From: an uncultured Neomegalonema sp.
Lineage (GTDB): Bacteria; Pseudomonadota; Alphaproteobacteria; Rhodobacterales; Rhodobacteraceae
Assembly (NCBI GenBank): GCA_937995735.1
Contig: CALKIZ010000089.1
Location: 1-41,435, forward strand
Direction of reading: 5' to 3'
DNA length: 41,435 nucleotides
The position numbers were made by a program, and so were the translations under genes. Positions 1 through 8,846 of this stretch are shown piece by piece. Within the stretch, counting starts at the first letter, position 1, and the number at the start of each line of letters is the position of its first letter. A model generated the notes under the pieces. That model ran no database searches. It was not told the origin of the DNA and saw only the letters and a program-made list of their open reading frames with translations.

Positions 1-74
1 GCGTCATAAACTCAAAATAACTGTCAACACGCCCTAGTATATTTCCTATTATTGTTTATTGAAGCGATTATAAA

Positions 75-803
75 TCAGATAGGACTTAGCGGCGCGACGC
101 TTAATCCCTCAACGCAGTGTTTTGTAATCAGGTTTGCAATGAGGCCCGAAGCTTTGGCGTCCTCAACGAACTTGGCGAGCCATGCAGCGGCTGTAGTGTT
201 TTTGCGCGGCGTACCGACGGCTTGCTGGACGGCGCTGAACTGGCCGTCGAGGATGCGTGCGCCGGGTGATCGCTGTACATCTGACAGCAGGCGGGGGCGC
301 AATCCTGCGAGGACATCTAATCCTTGATCGACAAAGGCATCGAAAGAGCTGTCGATGGAGTCGGTCTTCACCAATTCAGCATGTTCGAGATTATTCTCCA
401 GCCAAAGCCCATAGGCTGCGCGGCCCATGGTGGCGATGCGGATGCCGGGTTGATCGACCTCCGCAATAGTCCTGATCGAAGACCCTGCCGGAACCAGATA
501 AGTCGACTGAATCTCGCAATAGGCGGCGGTAAATGCGATGTGCTCCGCCCGCTGCGGCTCTGCACCGATATTGCCGATGTCCCAATCGGCGACGGCATCG
601 GCCACTGCACCGGGATTGGCGTAGGGGATCAACTCCAGTGGGACCTCCAGCCGCCGCGCAATTTCCGCCGCGATATCCGGTGAAACGCCAATCGGATCGC
701 CATTCTCGGCTTTATCCGTGACCAGAAGAAAGTTGCCCATGTTGACCGCGGCGCGCAGCGTGCCAGTCGGTGCGAGTTCGGCTTTTATTGCGGGATCAAT
801 CAT
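75..803 (-). CDS. Solute-binding protein family 3 (amino-acid-binding-like) domain protein without signal peptide
   Basis: The 242-residue product resembles the bacterial family 3 solute-binding domain (the PF00497 type that serves polar amino-acid ABC importers). The N-terminal lobe carries a glycine/aspartate-rich stretch (GDPIGVSPDIAAEIARRL) followed by an NIGAEPQRAEHIAF segment, the usual position of the ligand-contacting loop. I chose the ATG at 803 because a GGAG lies 8 bases upstream; the frame opens at a GTG at 836 with no good ribosome-binding site. Neither start gives a hydrophobic signal peptide, which is unusual for a periplasmic receptor, so the protein may be cytoplasmic. No permease or ATPase gene is adjacent. 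It is transcribed away from acpP and looks like a solitary gene. The fold assignment is fairly secure; ligand and role are unknown. Confidence 0.75.
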   Translation of the reverse strand: MIDPAIKAELAPTGTLRAAVNMGNFLLVTDKAENGDPIGVSPDIAAEIARRLEVPLELIPYANPGAVADAVADWDIGNIGAEPQRAEHIAFTAAYCEIQSTYLVPAGSSIRTIAEVDQPGIRIATMGRAAYGLWLENNLEHAELVKTDSIDSSFDAFVDQGLDVLAGLRPRLLSDVQRSPGARILDGQFSAVQQAVGTPRKNTTAAAWLAKFVEDAKASGLIANLITKHCVEGLSVAPLSPI

Positions 804-1174
804 GGTGGCGCTCCGAGGCTGGGCAATACGAGGCACTTTAAAGCAAAAGTGTACCGGCTGTTGCCTCGATATTGTGATCGGGACCGCAAATACTCATTTG
901 GGCCATCAAAAATTTCCCAATTTATTGTGTATTTTGCGCTGTATACCAACATTCTTGGCTGGTTACGCGCAGCATATGCGGGAAAATAAAATTGCCAGCA
1001 CACGCTAGATTAATGTGCTTCTGGCAAAGCCATCATGCCAATCAATGTTTGAAAAACCCCGCCGCTATGTTAAGAGCGCGGAATTCGGGGAGATTTCCCT
1101 CCCCGGTGACTTGTTTCGATCAGCTTTCTCCCCAACTAGGGACCTTGGAAGCGATTGCTAAGTGAGGACCAAGC
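804..1174. other. Intergenic region between divergent SBP gene and acpP
   Basis: About 370 bases separate the start of the solute-binding-domain gene from acpP. I see no convincing ORF or RNA gene. It must hold the acpP promoter, but no pair of hexamers with good spacing stands out; a TTGAAA at 1049-1054 is followed by only weak -10 candidates. The acpP ribosome-binding site is GAGGA at 1164-1168. The fabD and fabG genes that often precede acpP are absent. Confidence 0.5.
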
Positions 1175-1411
1175 ATGAGTGACGTGAATGATCGCGTGAA
1201 GAAAATCGTCGTAAACTATCTCGGCGTAGACGAAGCTAAAGTAAAAGAAGACGTGAGTTTCATTGACGATCTTGGCGCTGATAGCCTTGATACCGTCGAG
1301 CTTGTGATGGCTTTCGAAGAAGAATTCGGCGTTGAAATCCCTGATGATGCGGCTGAAAAAATTCAGACTGTTGGTGATGCGATTGGCTTCATCAAAGAAC
1401 ATAGCGCCTAA
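1175..1411 (+). CDS. acpP: Acyl carrier protein
   Basis: A 78-residue, strongly acidic protein with the canonical [10 protein letters not shown] motif. Ser37 is the residue that receives the 4'-phosphopantetheine arm, so this is the holo-ACP scaffold carrying growing acyl chains in type II fatty acid synthesis, and also the acyl donor for lipid A enzymes such as LpxA. Length and sequence are typical of alphaproteobacterial AcpP. The ATG has GAGGA six bases upstream. It is followed by an intrinsic terminator at 1439-1479 and then by fabF, so acpP can be made in excess of fabF, as is usual for this abundant protein. Confidence 0.98.
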   Translation: MSDVNDRVKKIVVNYLGVDEAKVKEDVSFIDDLGADSLDTVELVMAFEEEFGVEIPDDAAEKIQTVGDAIGFIKEHSA

Positions 1412-1438
1412 ATATTCTCGCTTTGCGTGTATTTTATC

Positions 1439-1479
1439 AAAAGACGTCCGCTCGCTAAAAGCGCGGCGTCTTTTCTTTT
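1439..1479 (+). terminator. Intrinsic terminator downstream of acpP
   Basis: AAAAGACG (1439-1446) pairs with CGTCTTTT (1467-1474), and after a one-base bulge CCGC (1448-1451) pairs with GCGG (1463-1466). A T-rich tail follows to 1479. It lies 28 bases after the acpP stop and probably attenuates read-through into fabF. Confidence 0.85.
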
Positions 1480-1554
1480 ATGGTGTAACCTAATAGGTAT
1501 ACCGTGCAGGCTTGAGGCTGTGCCATCATTAGATTGGCGATAAAGGACGTTGAT

Positions 1555-2817
1555 ATGAGAAGAGTGGTGGTTACAGGTCTTGGGCTGGTTACGCCGCTTG
1601 GGTGCGGTGTCGATGAGACTTGGTCGCGCCTTTTGGATGGTAAGTCCGGTGCAAAACCGATCACCCGTTTTGATGTATCCGACTTACCGTGTAAAATTGC
1701 ATGTGCCGTTCCGGGCAAAGACGAAGAGGCAGGGTTCAACCCTGACGATTGGGTTGATGCCAAAGAACAACGCCGAATCGATACGTTTATTCTCTATTCA
1801 ATCTCGGCGGCTACCCAAGCGCTGCGCGATGCCAATTGGATGCCTGAGGATGAGAAAGAGTTACAACGAACCGGCGTGATGGTGGGTTCGGGAATCGGCG
1901 GTTTGCCTTCTATCGAAGCCGCAAGCGTCGTTTTGCATGAAAAGGGACCACGCCGTATCGGGCCGTTCTTTATTCCGGGGTCGCTGATTAATCTATGCTC
2001 CGGACAAATTGCCATCAAATATGGATTTAAAGGCCCGAACCATTCCGTTGTCACGGCTTGCTCGACTGGTGCTCATGCGATCGGTGATGCATCGCGTATT
2101 ATTAAATATGGTGATGCAGACGTCATGATTGCGGGCGGTGCGGAAAGTGCGCTGTGCCGGCTTGGTATTGCTGGATTCGCGGCGTGTAAGGCGCTCTCTA
2201 CAGGCTTTAACGACGAACCGGAGCGCGGATCACGCCCCTATGATAAAGACCGTGACGGGTTTGTCATGGGTGAGGGCGCAGGGGTGGTCGTGCTCGAAGA
2301 ATATGAGCACGCCAAAGCGCGGGGTGCGAAAATTTACGCCGAAGTGCGCGGTTATGGCATGTCAGGCGATGCGTATCACATCACTGCCCCTTCCCCCGAT
2401 GGTGATGGCGGCTTTCGTGCAATGGAAGCGGCGCTGGGCAATGCGGGAATGCAGCCGGGCGAAGTTGACTATATCAACGCTCACGGAACATCGACGCCGC
2501 TCGGCGATGAGATCGAAGTAAAAGCGGTGACGCGGCTGATGGGCGAGGCTGCTGCAAAAGCAACGATGTCTTCGACGAAATCTTCCATTGGGCACTTGTT
2601 GGGCGCGGCTGGAGCGGTTGAAGCCGTGTTCTGCATATTGGCAATGCGGGACCAAGTTGCGCCGGCGACCATCAACCTCGACAATCCAAATGTAGAAACA
2701 CCGCTTGACTTAGCGCCCCTAAAACCTGTGAAGCGCGAAATTCGTGCCGCGCTTTCCAACTCGTTCGGATTTGGCGGGACCAACGCTTCGTTGGTGCTCA
2801 GTCTGCCGGATGCCTGA
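1555..2817 (+). CDS. fabF: Beta-ketoacyl-[acyl-carrier-protein] synthase II
   Basis: The 420-residue product has the thiolase fold of condensing enzymes: Cys169 in VVTACSTGAH as the acyl-accepting nucleophile, His310 in NAHGTSTPLGD and His347 in KSSIGHLLGAAG. This is the Cys-His-His triad of FabF-type ketoacyl-ACP synthases, which condense malonyl-ACP with acyl-ACP in the cytoplasm. The start is the ATG at 1555, with AAGGA seven bases upstream and the family-typical MRRVVVTGLG N-terminus; the frame itself opens at a TTG at 1534. It sits between acpP and mltG, an arrangement seen in many proteobacteria. FabF is favoured over FabB by length and by the acpP linkage. Confidence 0.96.
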   Translation: MRRVVVTGLGLVTPLGCGVDETWSRLLDGKSGAKPITRFDVSDLPCKIACAVPGKDEEAGFNPDDWVDAKEQRRIDTFILYSISAATQALRDANWMPEDEKELQRTGVMVGSGIGGLPSIEAASVVLHEKGPRRIGPFFIPGSLINLCSGQIAIKYGFKGPNHSVVTACSTGAHAIGDASRIIKYGDADVMIAGGAESALCRLGIAGFAACKALSTGFNDEPERGSRPYDKDRDGFVMGEGAGVVVLEEYEHAKARGAKIYAEVRGYGMSGDAYHITAPSPDGDGGFRAMEAALGNAGMQPGEVDYINAHGTSTPLGDEIEVKAVTRLMGEAAAKATMSSTKSSIGHLLGAAGAVEAVFCILAMRDQVAPATINLDNPNVETPLDLAPLKPVKREIRAALSNSFGFGGTNASLVLSLPDA

Positions 2818-2829
2818 TAGGGCGGCTCT

Positions 2830-3816
2830 ATGAAGCTCATTTCGTCTGCATTCTCGTTGCTTGTTATTGGCGGTATCGGTGCGGTGGCGGTCGGAGCTTA
2901 TGGAAAATCGCAATTCGACGCGCCGGGACCCTCCGCTCAGGAAACGCTCGTAGTTCTGGAGCGTGGGTCCGGCCTCAATTCGATTGCGGCTCAGTTGGAA
3001 CGCCAGCAGGTGATTTCCAATGCGCTGATTTTTCGTCTGGGGGCGAAGTTCAAGGACGCTGACCGTGCGTTGAAAGCAGGGGAATATGCGATCCCTGCCG
3101 GTGCGTCGATGCAGGCGGTCTTAGACCTACTGCAATCCGGCGATATTGTTCAGCGCAAGGTAACGGCGGTTGAAGGGTTGACGTCTTTTGCGATTGTGGC
3201 CCGGGTCAATGCGGCAGAGAATTTAACCGGAGAAATTACGGATATTCCGCCCGAAGGCTCGCTTGCGCCGGAGACTTATTTTTATCAAGGCGGCGAGGCG
3301 CGCAGTGCTGTTATCGCGCGTATGATGGCGGCTCAGACGAAAATTCTTGATGAATTGTGGGAAAAGCGCGCGCCGGACTTACCGCTGAAAACCAAGGAAG
3401 AGGCGCTGATACTCGCGTCTATTGTTGAGAAAGAAACCGGCGTTTCGAGTGAACGCGCGCGGGTTGCTGCCGTTTTCATCAATCGGCTCAATCGCGGTAT
3501 GCGCTTGCAAACTGACCCGACGGTTATTTACGGTATTACGTTGGGTAAATCGGTGCTGGGGCGTGGATTGCGCCGGTCTGAGTTGAAGGCAGAGACGCCT
3601 TATAATACTTATGTAATCAAAGGCTTGCCGCCAACGCCGATTGCCAATCCCGGACGTGCGGCGATTGAAGCGACGCTTAATCCGATAACGAGTAAAGAAC
3701 TCTATTTTGTTGCTGATGGAACCGGCGGTCATGCGTTTGCTGAGACGCTCAAGCAGCATAATAGAAACGTCGCTGAGTGGCGTAAGATCGAGCGCGCCCG
3801 TCAAGCGGCGGAATGA
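2830..3816 (+). CDS. mltG: Endolytic murein transglycosylase MltG (YceG-like)
   Basis: The 328-residue protein has one N-terminal membrane segment (about residues 5-24), a LysM-like subdomain (LVVLERGSGLNSIAAQL) and the YceG catalytic domain. The signature ASIVEKETG (residues 196-204) contains the catalytic glutamate, and RLQTDPTVIYG and the later NPGRAAIEATLNP are family hallmarks. MltG cleaves nascent peptidoglycan strands at the inner membrane and sets glycan chain length. The gene begins 12 bases after the fabF stop, consistent with co-transcription, and its stop overlaps the ATG of the next gene (ATGA at 3813-3816). Confidence 0.95.
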   Translation: MKLISSAFSLLVIGGIGAVAVGAYGKSQFDAPGPSAQETLVVLERGSGLNSIAAQLERQQVISNALIFRLGAKFKDADRALKAGEYAIPAGASMQAVLDLLQSGDIVQRKVTAVEGLTSFAIVARVNAAENLTGEITDIPPEGSLAPETYFYQGGEARSAVIARMMAAQTKILDELWEKRAPDLPLKTKEEALILASIVEKETGVSSERARVAAVFINRLNRGMRLQTDPTVIYGITLGKSVLGRGLRRSELKAETPYNTYVIKGLPPTPIANPGRAAIEATLNPITSKELYFVADGTGGHAFAETLKQHNRNVAEWRKIERARQAAE

Positions 3817-4214
3817 TTGCAGCCTTGGTTGATAAGCAAATCGGACCGAATGATTGTCAGTCAATTACGCCTTACTTCACTGTTGATGATGCAGACCGGT
3901 TAATCGAATTTCTGATTGCAGCGTTCGACGCATCAATCATCAAAGAAAGCAGATACGATAATAATCGGGTTCAGCATGTGCGCGTTCAGATCGGCGACTC
4001 AATTTTGATGCTGAATGAAAGCACCGATACCTATCACGCCAATACATCTCAGGTGCATCTCTATGTCGGGGATGCCGACGCAGTATACGAGACGGCATTG
4101 CAATTTGGTGCGACCTCGTTGATGGAGCCGAATATTCGGCCACACGGTGATCGGATGGCGGGGATCGAAGACCCATGCGGCAATATCTGGTGGATCGCCA
4201 CTCATAAAATGTAA
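3813..4214 (+). CDS. VOC-superfamily (PhnB/glyoxalase-like) protein
   Basis: A 133-residue protein with the beta-alpha-beta-beta-beta modules of the vicinal oxygen chelate fold: ITPYFTVDDADRLIEFLIAAFDA at the N-terminus, then MLNEST, and a closing GIEDPCGNIWWIATHK. This resembles the PhnB-like subgroup of uncertain function. It lacks the clear full metal-ligand set that would define a glyoxalase I, so no reaction is assigned. Translation is probably coupled to mltG through a 4-base ATGA overlap, and the unit ends at the bidirectional terminator at 4284-4314. Confidence 0.85.
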   Translation: MIAALVDKQIGPNDCQSITPYFTVDDADRLIEFLIAAFDASIIKESRYDNNRVQHVRVQIGDSILMLNESTDTYHANTSQVHLYVGDADAVYETALQFGATSLMEPNIRPHGDRMAGIEDPCGNIWWIATHKM

Positions 4215-4283
4215 AGTCGGCTGTGGCCGGCCCCGCTACGCGGCAGCGGGTTGTTTCCCCACGTTCACATCCTAGACCATCAT

Positions 4284-4315
4284 AAAAAAGGCCGCTCGCG
4301 GGAGCGGCCTTTTTG
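4284..4315. terminator. Strong bidirectional intrinsic terminator
   Basis: GGCCGCTC (4290-4297) and GAGCGGCC (4302-4309) form a perfect 8-bp GC-rich stem with a 4-base loop, flanked by A6 on the left and T5 on the right. It therefore ends both the acpP-side operon on the plus strand and the convergent coiled-coil gene on the minus strand, whose stop is at 4334. Confidence 0.92.
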
Positions 4316-4333
4316 TGTTTTTATGGTCCGGTT

Positions 4334-7300
4334 TTATTCGGAGGCGAAGTCGAATTCGATCCGGCGGTTGCGGGCAAAGGCCTCGCGGCTTGTGCCAGCA
4401 TCGACGGGCTGCGTATCCGAATAAGCCTCAGCTCTGATCCTGTCAGCAGGAACACCGCTCGACACCAGGAAGTTCACGACATTCGCTGCGCGCGCTGCTG
4501 AGAGCGTCCAGTTCGACGGGAATTGAACCGTGTTGATCGGATCTGCATCGGTGTGGCCTTCGACAACGATCACGCCGCGCGCATCGGGGCGGGTGTTGAG
4601 GAAGTTCACGATCTCACCGGCGGCGCGACCCAGAACCTGTTGGCCAGCGCCCGAGAGCGTTGCCGAACCCGCAGCAAATGTTGCGCTGGAGCTGAGTGAT
4701 AATGATCCATCAGGATTGATGATTGCATCCGCTCCCAGCGCATTGATTAAACCATTCCGCAGCGCATCACTGTTCTCGGTGTTTTGAGTAATGATAGGTG
4801 CAGGCGGTGCAGCGGCCAGAAGATCCAGTTCATTTTGCAGATCGCGGTTTTCAATACGCAGCTCTGCCATCCGGCTTTGCATTGCGCCGAGCCGGATGGC
4901 CCGGTCAGCTTGGGTTGCCTGAACTTCTTCGTTCAGTGCAGCCAGGCGGTTTTCCAACTCGATGTTGGCGTTTTGCAGATCGTTGGCGGTGTTTGACACC
5001 TCTGTCAAACGGGCATTGGTTGCATCGAGTTGTTCGCGCGTCGGGGCGTCCGAAAGCATCAAGCCAAAGCGGGAGGCTCTTTCCTCCGCTCCTTCAAGAT
5101 CGTTTCGAACAGTTTCAAGCTCTGCCTCGAGGTCATCTGCACGGCGCCCGGCATCATCGAGGTTTCCTTTTAGGGATGTTTCGATTTCTCCGGCATTCGT
5201 GCGTAAGGCAGTGATTTGACGCTTAAGCGCTTCAATCCGCAGCAATGTCGCGTTGAGTTTTGACCCTGTTGCATCGTTCGTGTTGTTCAAGGCAGCAAGT
5301 TCAGCCTTGAGTGCCTCAGCCTCAGAAGAGGCTCCGGCCAATTCGATGCTGGAGGATGACAGATCAGCTCTGAGGCCCTCCGCTTCGGCACTGGCGGCAT
5401 CGCGGGCGGCAATCGCCGCTTCCAGCTCGTCGCGAAGTGTCTCTAAACCGGATTCGAGTGCTTCTTTGTCTTTCGTTGTTGCGCTGAGTGTTCCCGTCCG
5501 ATCTTGAAGCTCATCGGTCAGGGCTGCAACTTTCTCTTCCAGAACATCAATTTCCGAATTTGCCGAAGCTGTCGATGCATTCGCTTCGCCAAGTTTTGCT
5601 TCCAGGGCCGCAAGTTCTTCTTCAAGAAGGGCTTTTTGATCGGCAGTATCAGCAATTTCGGCATTCCGGTTTTCAAGCTCTACGGTCAAGTCAGCAATTT
5701 GGCCTTGCAATGAAGAGACTTCCGATTGGATGGAAGCTGTAGTTGCCGTGGCCGTTGATACACCGACTTTGAGGCGTTCGATTTCGGCATCACGGTCGAC
5801 AACAATTTCTTCGAGGCTCGTGATTTGTGCATCCATCTCGCCTTGAATCTTACGAGCGGCATCCAGTTCGGAATTCGCTTCGCCGAGTTCTTCTTGAGAT
5901 GTGCCAAGATCGGCAGTCAGTTTTTCGATTTGCTCATTCAGACCTTTCTCGGTTTCTCCTGCTGCAACCAGATCAGCGTTCGACTTTTCCAGATCATCCT
6001 GAGATGTGCCAAGGTTGGCCGTAAGTTTGGCGATTTGGTCTTCCAAGGCTGCACTTTCATCCTCAAGCGCTTTGAGTTGTGCTGCCTTATTGTCGACCTC
6101 CGTCATCAATGCGGCAATCTCTTCATCCCGTTCACCGACGAGGCTTTTGAGGTCACCAAGCTCTGACGTTAGCAAAGCACGCTCGTCAACCAGACCAGCC
6201 GCCGTTGTTGCAGCGCTTTCTGCAGTTTCCTGTGTTGTGGAGAGTTCAGCGTTCAGGTCCCCGATTTGGGCATTTAATGCGTCTTGGGCATCTTTCGCAG
6301 ATGAGAGCATACGCTCCAATTCAGCATTGCGTGCGCGTTGCTCTGAGAGAAGCACTTGCAATTCGTTAGACCGGGCTGTCGCAGCTTCGAGAGATCCTTC
6401 CAGACCTTCCAATGCTGCTTTGTCCTTATCAACTGCCGCGCTTAGAGCTGCGAATCTTGCGGCTGCTGCAGCGGCGTCACTTTCTTCTTCGGCCAGTTGC
6501 AGTCGCAGTTTCTCAGCCGCTGCTGCTTTTTCAGCGATAGCGTCTTTTTCAACCAATAATCCTTCGATGTTAATCGTCAGCTTATCGCGTTGAATCTGAG
6601 ATTCCGTTAGCTCTGCACGCAGATCATCAAGTTGATTTTCGGCGTCTGCCAATTCAGCAATATAACTTGCTTTTTGTTCCTCGAGCGCCGTAGCAGCGGC
6701 TTCGAGTTCTGCTGATTTATCGCCGGCAGCGGCAAGTTCAGCAATGCGCGCTTCTGCAGCTTCCGCGTTTTCATCCATTGTAGCGCGAAGCTCTTCAATG
6801 GTGACAACCAAGCGGTCCCGTTCGATTTGCGATTCAACGAGCTTAATTTGAAGGCCGTTTAGCTCTTCTTCCGCATCAGCGTTTTGTTCGGCTAACAAGG
6901 AGAGGCGTTGTGCCGATTCGTCGTTTGTACCAGCAGCATTCGCGTCTGCCGCAGCGGCAGCGGCCAACGCGGTCTGCGCTGCAACTTCTTCGCGTGAAGA
7001 GTCCAATTCTGCCTGGAGGTTTTCGATATCGCGGATGAGGACGTCTTGCTCTTCATCCTTTGCAACAATAGAGGCCCGGAGTGCGTCCAGTTCGCTTTCA
7101 TCTGCTATCGCGGCTTTTAAATCAGCGATTTCATCTTCTAGTGCGGCAACTTTAGTAATCTCGGCTTCCGTTGCTTCTTCGAGAGCACCAGTTGCTTCTG
7201 CGAGTTCAACCTTAAGTATGTCATTCTCATTCTTGAGACGTGTCAGACTGTTGGCTGTGTCGTCCAGCTCACTGCGTGCATCGTCAAGTTCGGCCTGAAT

Positions 7301-8614
7301 GCCTACAAGTGCGTCACGGTCTGCTGTGAGATCGGTATTGGTAGAAGCCTTCAGTGTCGCAAAATCAGATTGTGACGTGACGAGGTTTGCCTCAAGATCA
7401 GCAAGTTTGGCTTGAGCAGCGGCAAGTTTGTCTTCTGTATCCGTATTGGCGAGTTGGGCTTTGAGAGCCTCACGTTCGCCAAGCAGGTCCGTGTTTTGGT
7501 CTTCCAACTCAGCGCGCTCGTCTTCGAGCGACCGAAGTTCACGGCGCGCCGAACGGATTTGCGCCCGTGCATCGTCAAGCTCATCATTGAGAGCATTGAC
7601 TTCATCCGTGAGCGAGGCCCGTGTGCGGCGTGCAGAAGTAAGGCTGCGGGTTAATGCTTCGAGTGAATTATCACGATCATCAAGCAACATAGAAGCGCGT
7701 TGATCGCTGGTATTATCTGTCGCCATGAAGGAGGATGTAGTCGTGGTCTCTTCCGGCACTGACGCAGCTTCGGCAGCAGCACTTTCCAGTTCAGCAATCT
7801 TATCTTCATTGTCAGCAATCAGAGCTTCCTGATCAATGATTTGCTCCTTTTGGGTCGCAAGTGACACGCGCGCTTCCTGAAGGTTATCAGCCGTTGTGCC
7901 AAGTTCGGCTTGAAGCTCTTCGAGGTATAACTTGTCGTCTTGATAGGCGGTGGCGATAGAATCGCGCTCGGCCTGAAGCGCACTCACCTGCATCCCGAGG
8001 TCTTCAACCTGAAATTCAAGGTCCGGCACGGCGGATGCGATTTCTGAAGTCGATGCAAAGGACTTGCGGAGAGCCAGCAATTTGTCATCGTTTGCGACAT
8101 CGCGTTGGCGGTAGTCTTCTGCCTCTGCATTCAAATCCGCGAGGCGGCTGGCCTGAACAGAAATTTCTTCCTGATACCCTGCGACGTCTATTTGCATGTT
8201 TTCTGCGGCAGTCTCGAGTTCGGAGACTTGAGCTTTTAAAGCATCGCGCTGTCCGGCAAGATCGGCGATTTGAGCGCCAAGGGCGCTAATTTGACCTGCC
8301 GCATCATCACCGGCATCCACATCATCGATGCCAAGATCAGCGAATCCCGATCGAACGGTTCCAAGGGACGCCGTTAAAGAATCGCGTTCTGCAGCTAGTG
8401 CATCACGTTCGCTTTTCAGCGTATCGCGCTGATCTGCCAACGCTTCCATTTCATTGTTAAGCGCGATCTGACTCTTCTCGAGACTCTCGATTTGCGCGAT
8501 CCGCTTCGATCCGTCGGAACAGGTCGTAAGACCCACCCCACCGAAGCCCAATAGGAACACTCCGAAGAGGCCCCACAAAAGCGGTTTACATTTCAGTATG
8601 CTTTGGAAATCCAT
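4334..8614 (-). CDS. Giant membrane-anchored coiled-coil protein with C-terminal OmpA/MotB-like peptidoglycan-binding domain
   Basis: This 1426-residue protein is the largest in the window. Residues about 13-32 form one hydrophobic segment (LLWGLFGVFLLGFGGVG) followed by LTTC; the cysteine is not in a standard lipobox, so an inner-membrane anchor is more likely than lipidation. Residues about 38-1290 are almost uninterrupted acidic, Leu/Ala/Glu-rich heptads predicted as coiled coil. Residues about 1300-1426 are an OmpA-like domain with EGHTDADP, NWTLSAARAANVV and RNRRIEF, the residues that grip the diaminopimelate of peptidoglycan. The likely role is a long tether between membrane and cell wall. 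The gene is monocistronic, with its own upstream hairpin at 8659-8686 and a terminator at its end. Segments of the coil are duplicated with spacings of 35 and 77 residues. No specific family name is assigned. Confidence 0.88.
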   Translation of the reverse strand: MDFQSILKCKPLLWGLFGVFLLGFGGVGLTTCSDGSKRIAQIESLEKSQIALNNEMEALADQRDTLKSERDALAAERDSLTASLGTVRSGFADLGIDDVDAGDDAAGQISALGAQIADLAGQRDALKAQVSELETAAENMQIDVAGYQEEISVQASRLADLNAEAEDYRQRDVANDDKLLALRKSFASTSEIASAVPDLEFQVEDLGMQVSALQAERDSIATAYQDDKLYLEELQAELGTTADNLQEARVSLATQKEQIIDQEALIADNEDKIAELESAAAEAASVPEETTTTSSFMATDNTSDQRASMLLDDRDNSLEALTRSLTSARRTRASLTDEVNALNDELDDARAQIRSARRELRSLEDERAELEDQNTDLLGEREALKAQLANTDTEDKLAAAQAKLADLEANLVTSQSDFATLKASTNTDLTADRDALVGIQAELDDARSELDDTANSLTRLKNENDILKVELAEATGALEEATEAEITKVAALEDEIADLKAAIADESELDALRASIVAKDEEQDVLIRDIENLQAELDSSREEVAAQTALAAAAAADANAAGTNDESAQRLSLLAEQNADAEEELNGLQIKLVESQIERDRLVVTIEELRATMDENAEAAEARIAELAAAGDKSAELEAAATALEEQKASYIAELADAENQLDDLRAELTESQIQRDKLTINIEGLLVEKDAIAEKAAAAEKLRLQLAEEESDAAAAAARFAALSAAVDKDKAALEGLEGSLEAATARSNELQVLLSEQRARNAELERMLSSAKDAQDALNAQIGDLNAELSTTQETAESAATTAAGLVDERALLTSELGDLKSLVGERDEEIAALMTEVDNKAAQLKALEDESAALEDQIAKLTANLGTSQDDLEKSNADLVAAGETEKGLNEQIEKLTADLGTSQEELGEANSELDAARKIQGEMDAQITSLEEIVVDRDAEIERLKVGVSTATATTASIQSEVSSLQGQIADLTVELENRNAEIADTADQKALLEEELAALEAKLGEANASTASANSEIDVLEEKVAALTDELQDRTGTLSATTKDKEALESGLETLRDELEAAIAARDAASAEAEGLRADLSSSSIELAGASSEAEALKAELAALNNTNDATGSKLNATLLRIEALKRQITALRTNAGEIETSLKGNLDDAGRRADDLEAELETVRNDLEGAEERASRFGLMLSDAPTREQLDATNARLTEVSNTANDLQNANIELENRLAALNEEVQATQADRAIRLGAMQSRMAELRIENRDLQNELDLLAAAPPAPIITQNTENSDALRNGLINALGADAIINPDGSLSLSSSATFAAGSATLSGAGQQVLGRAAGEIVNFLNTRPDARGVIVVEGHTDADPINTVQFPSNWTLSAARAANVVNFLVSSGVPADRIRAEAYSDTQPVDAGTSREAFARNRRIEFDFASE

Positions 8615-8846
8615 TGCTTTTAAAGCTCCAGCTCACAAGTACTCCGGTGTGGAATGCGCATAGCATCCCCTCATGCGGATGCTATGAGATCAAGGCATGG
8701 GGAACAAGGGGCGTTTGTTCCATATTTGCAGAGAAAAAAAACACGCAGCGCGCGTGTTGATGTCGTTTTTAAGCAAAGCAAAATAACTGAAAAATAATAA
8801 GATGGTTGATGCGTGATATTGAATTTTTATCTTAGGAACATTGCTT
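8615..8846. other. Divergent intergenic region with perfect inverted repeat
   Basis: About 230 bases separate the coiled-coil gene from the divergent EamA transporter. The notable feature is CATAGCATCC (8659-8668) and GGATGCTATG (8677-8686), a perfect 10-bp inverted repeat with an 8-base spacer, 45-72 bases upstream of the coiled-coil start. It has no T-run, so it is more likely an operator or 5'-UTR hairpin than a terminator. I see no small ORF with a ribosome-binding site here. Confidence 0.5.
8659..8686 (-). promoter_or_regulatory. 10-bp perfect inverted repeat (possible operator or 5'-UTR hairpin)
   Basis: The arms CATAGCATCC and GGATGCTATG are exact reverse complements separated by CCTCATGC. 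The site lies in the divergent promoter region upstream of the 1426-residue coiled-coil gene. Its size and symmetry suit a dimeric regulator or an mRNA stem; the sequence alone does not decide between them. Confidence 0.45.

Noticed and set aside
4530-7703. Many open frames on the plus strand opposite the coiled-coil gene
   Set aside because: They are Ser/Ala/Arg-rich antisense shadows of a repetitive acidic coil, without ribosome-binding sites or recognisable domains.
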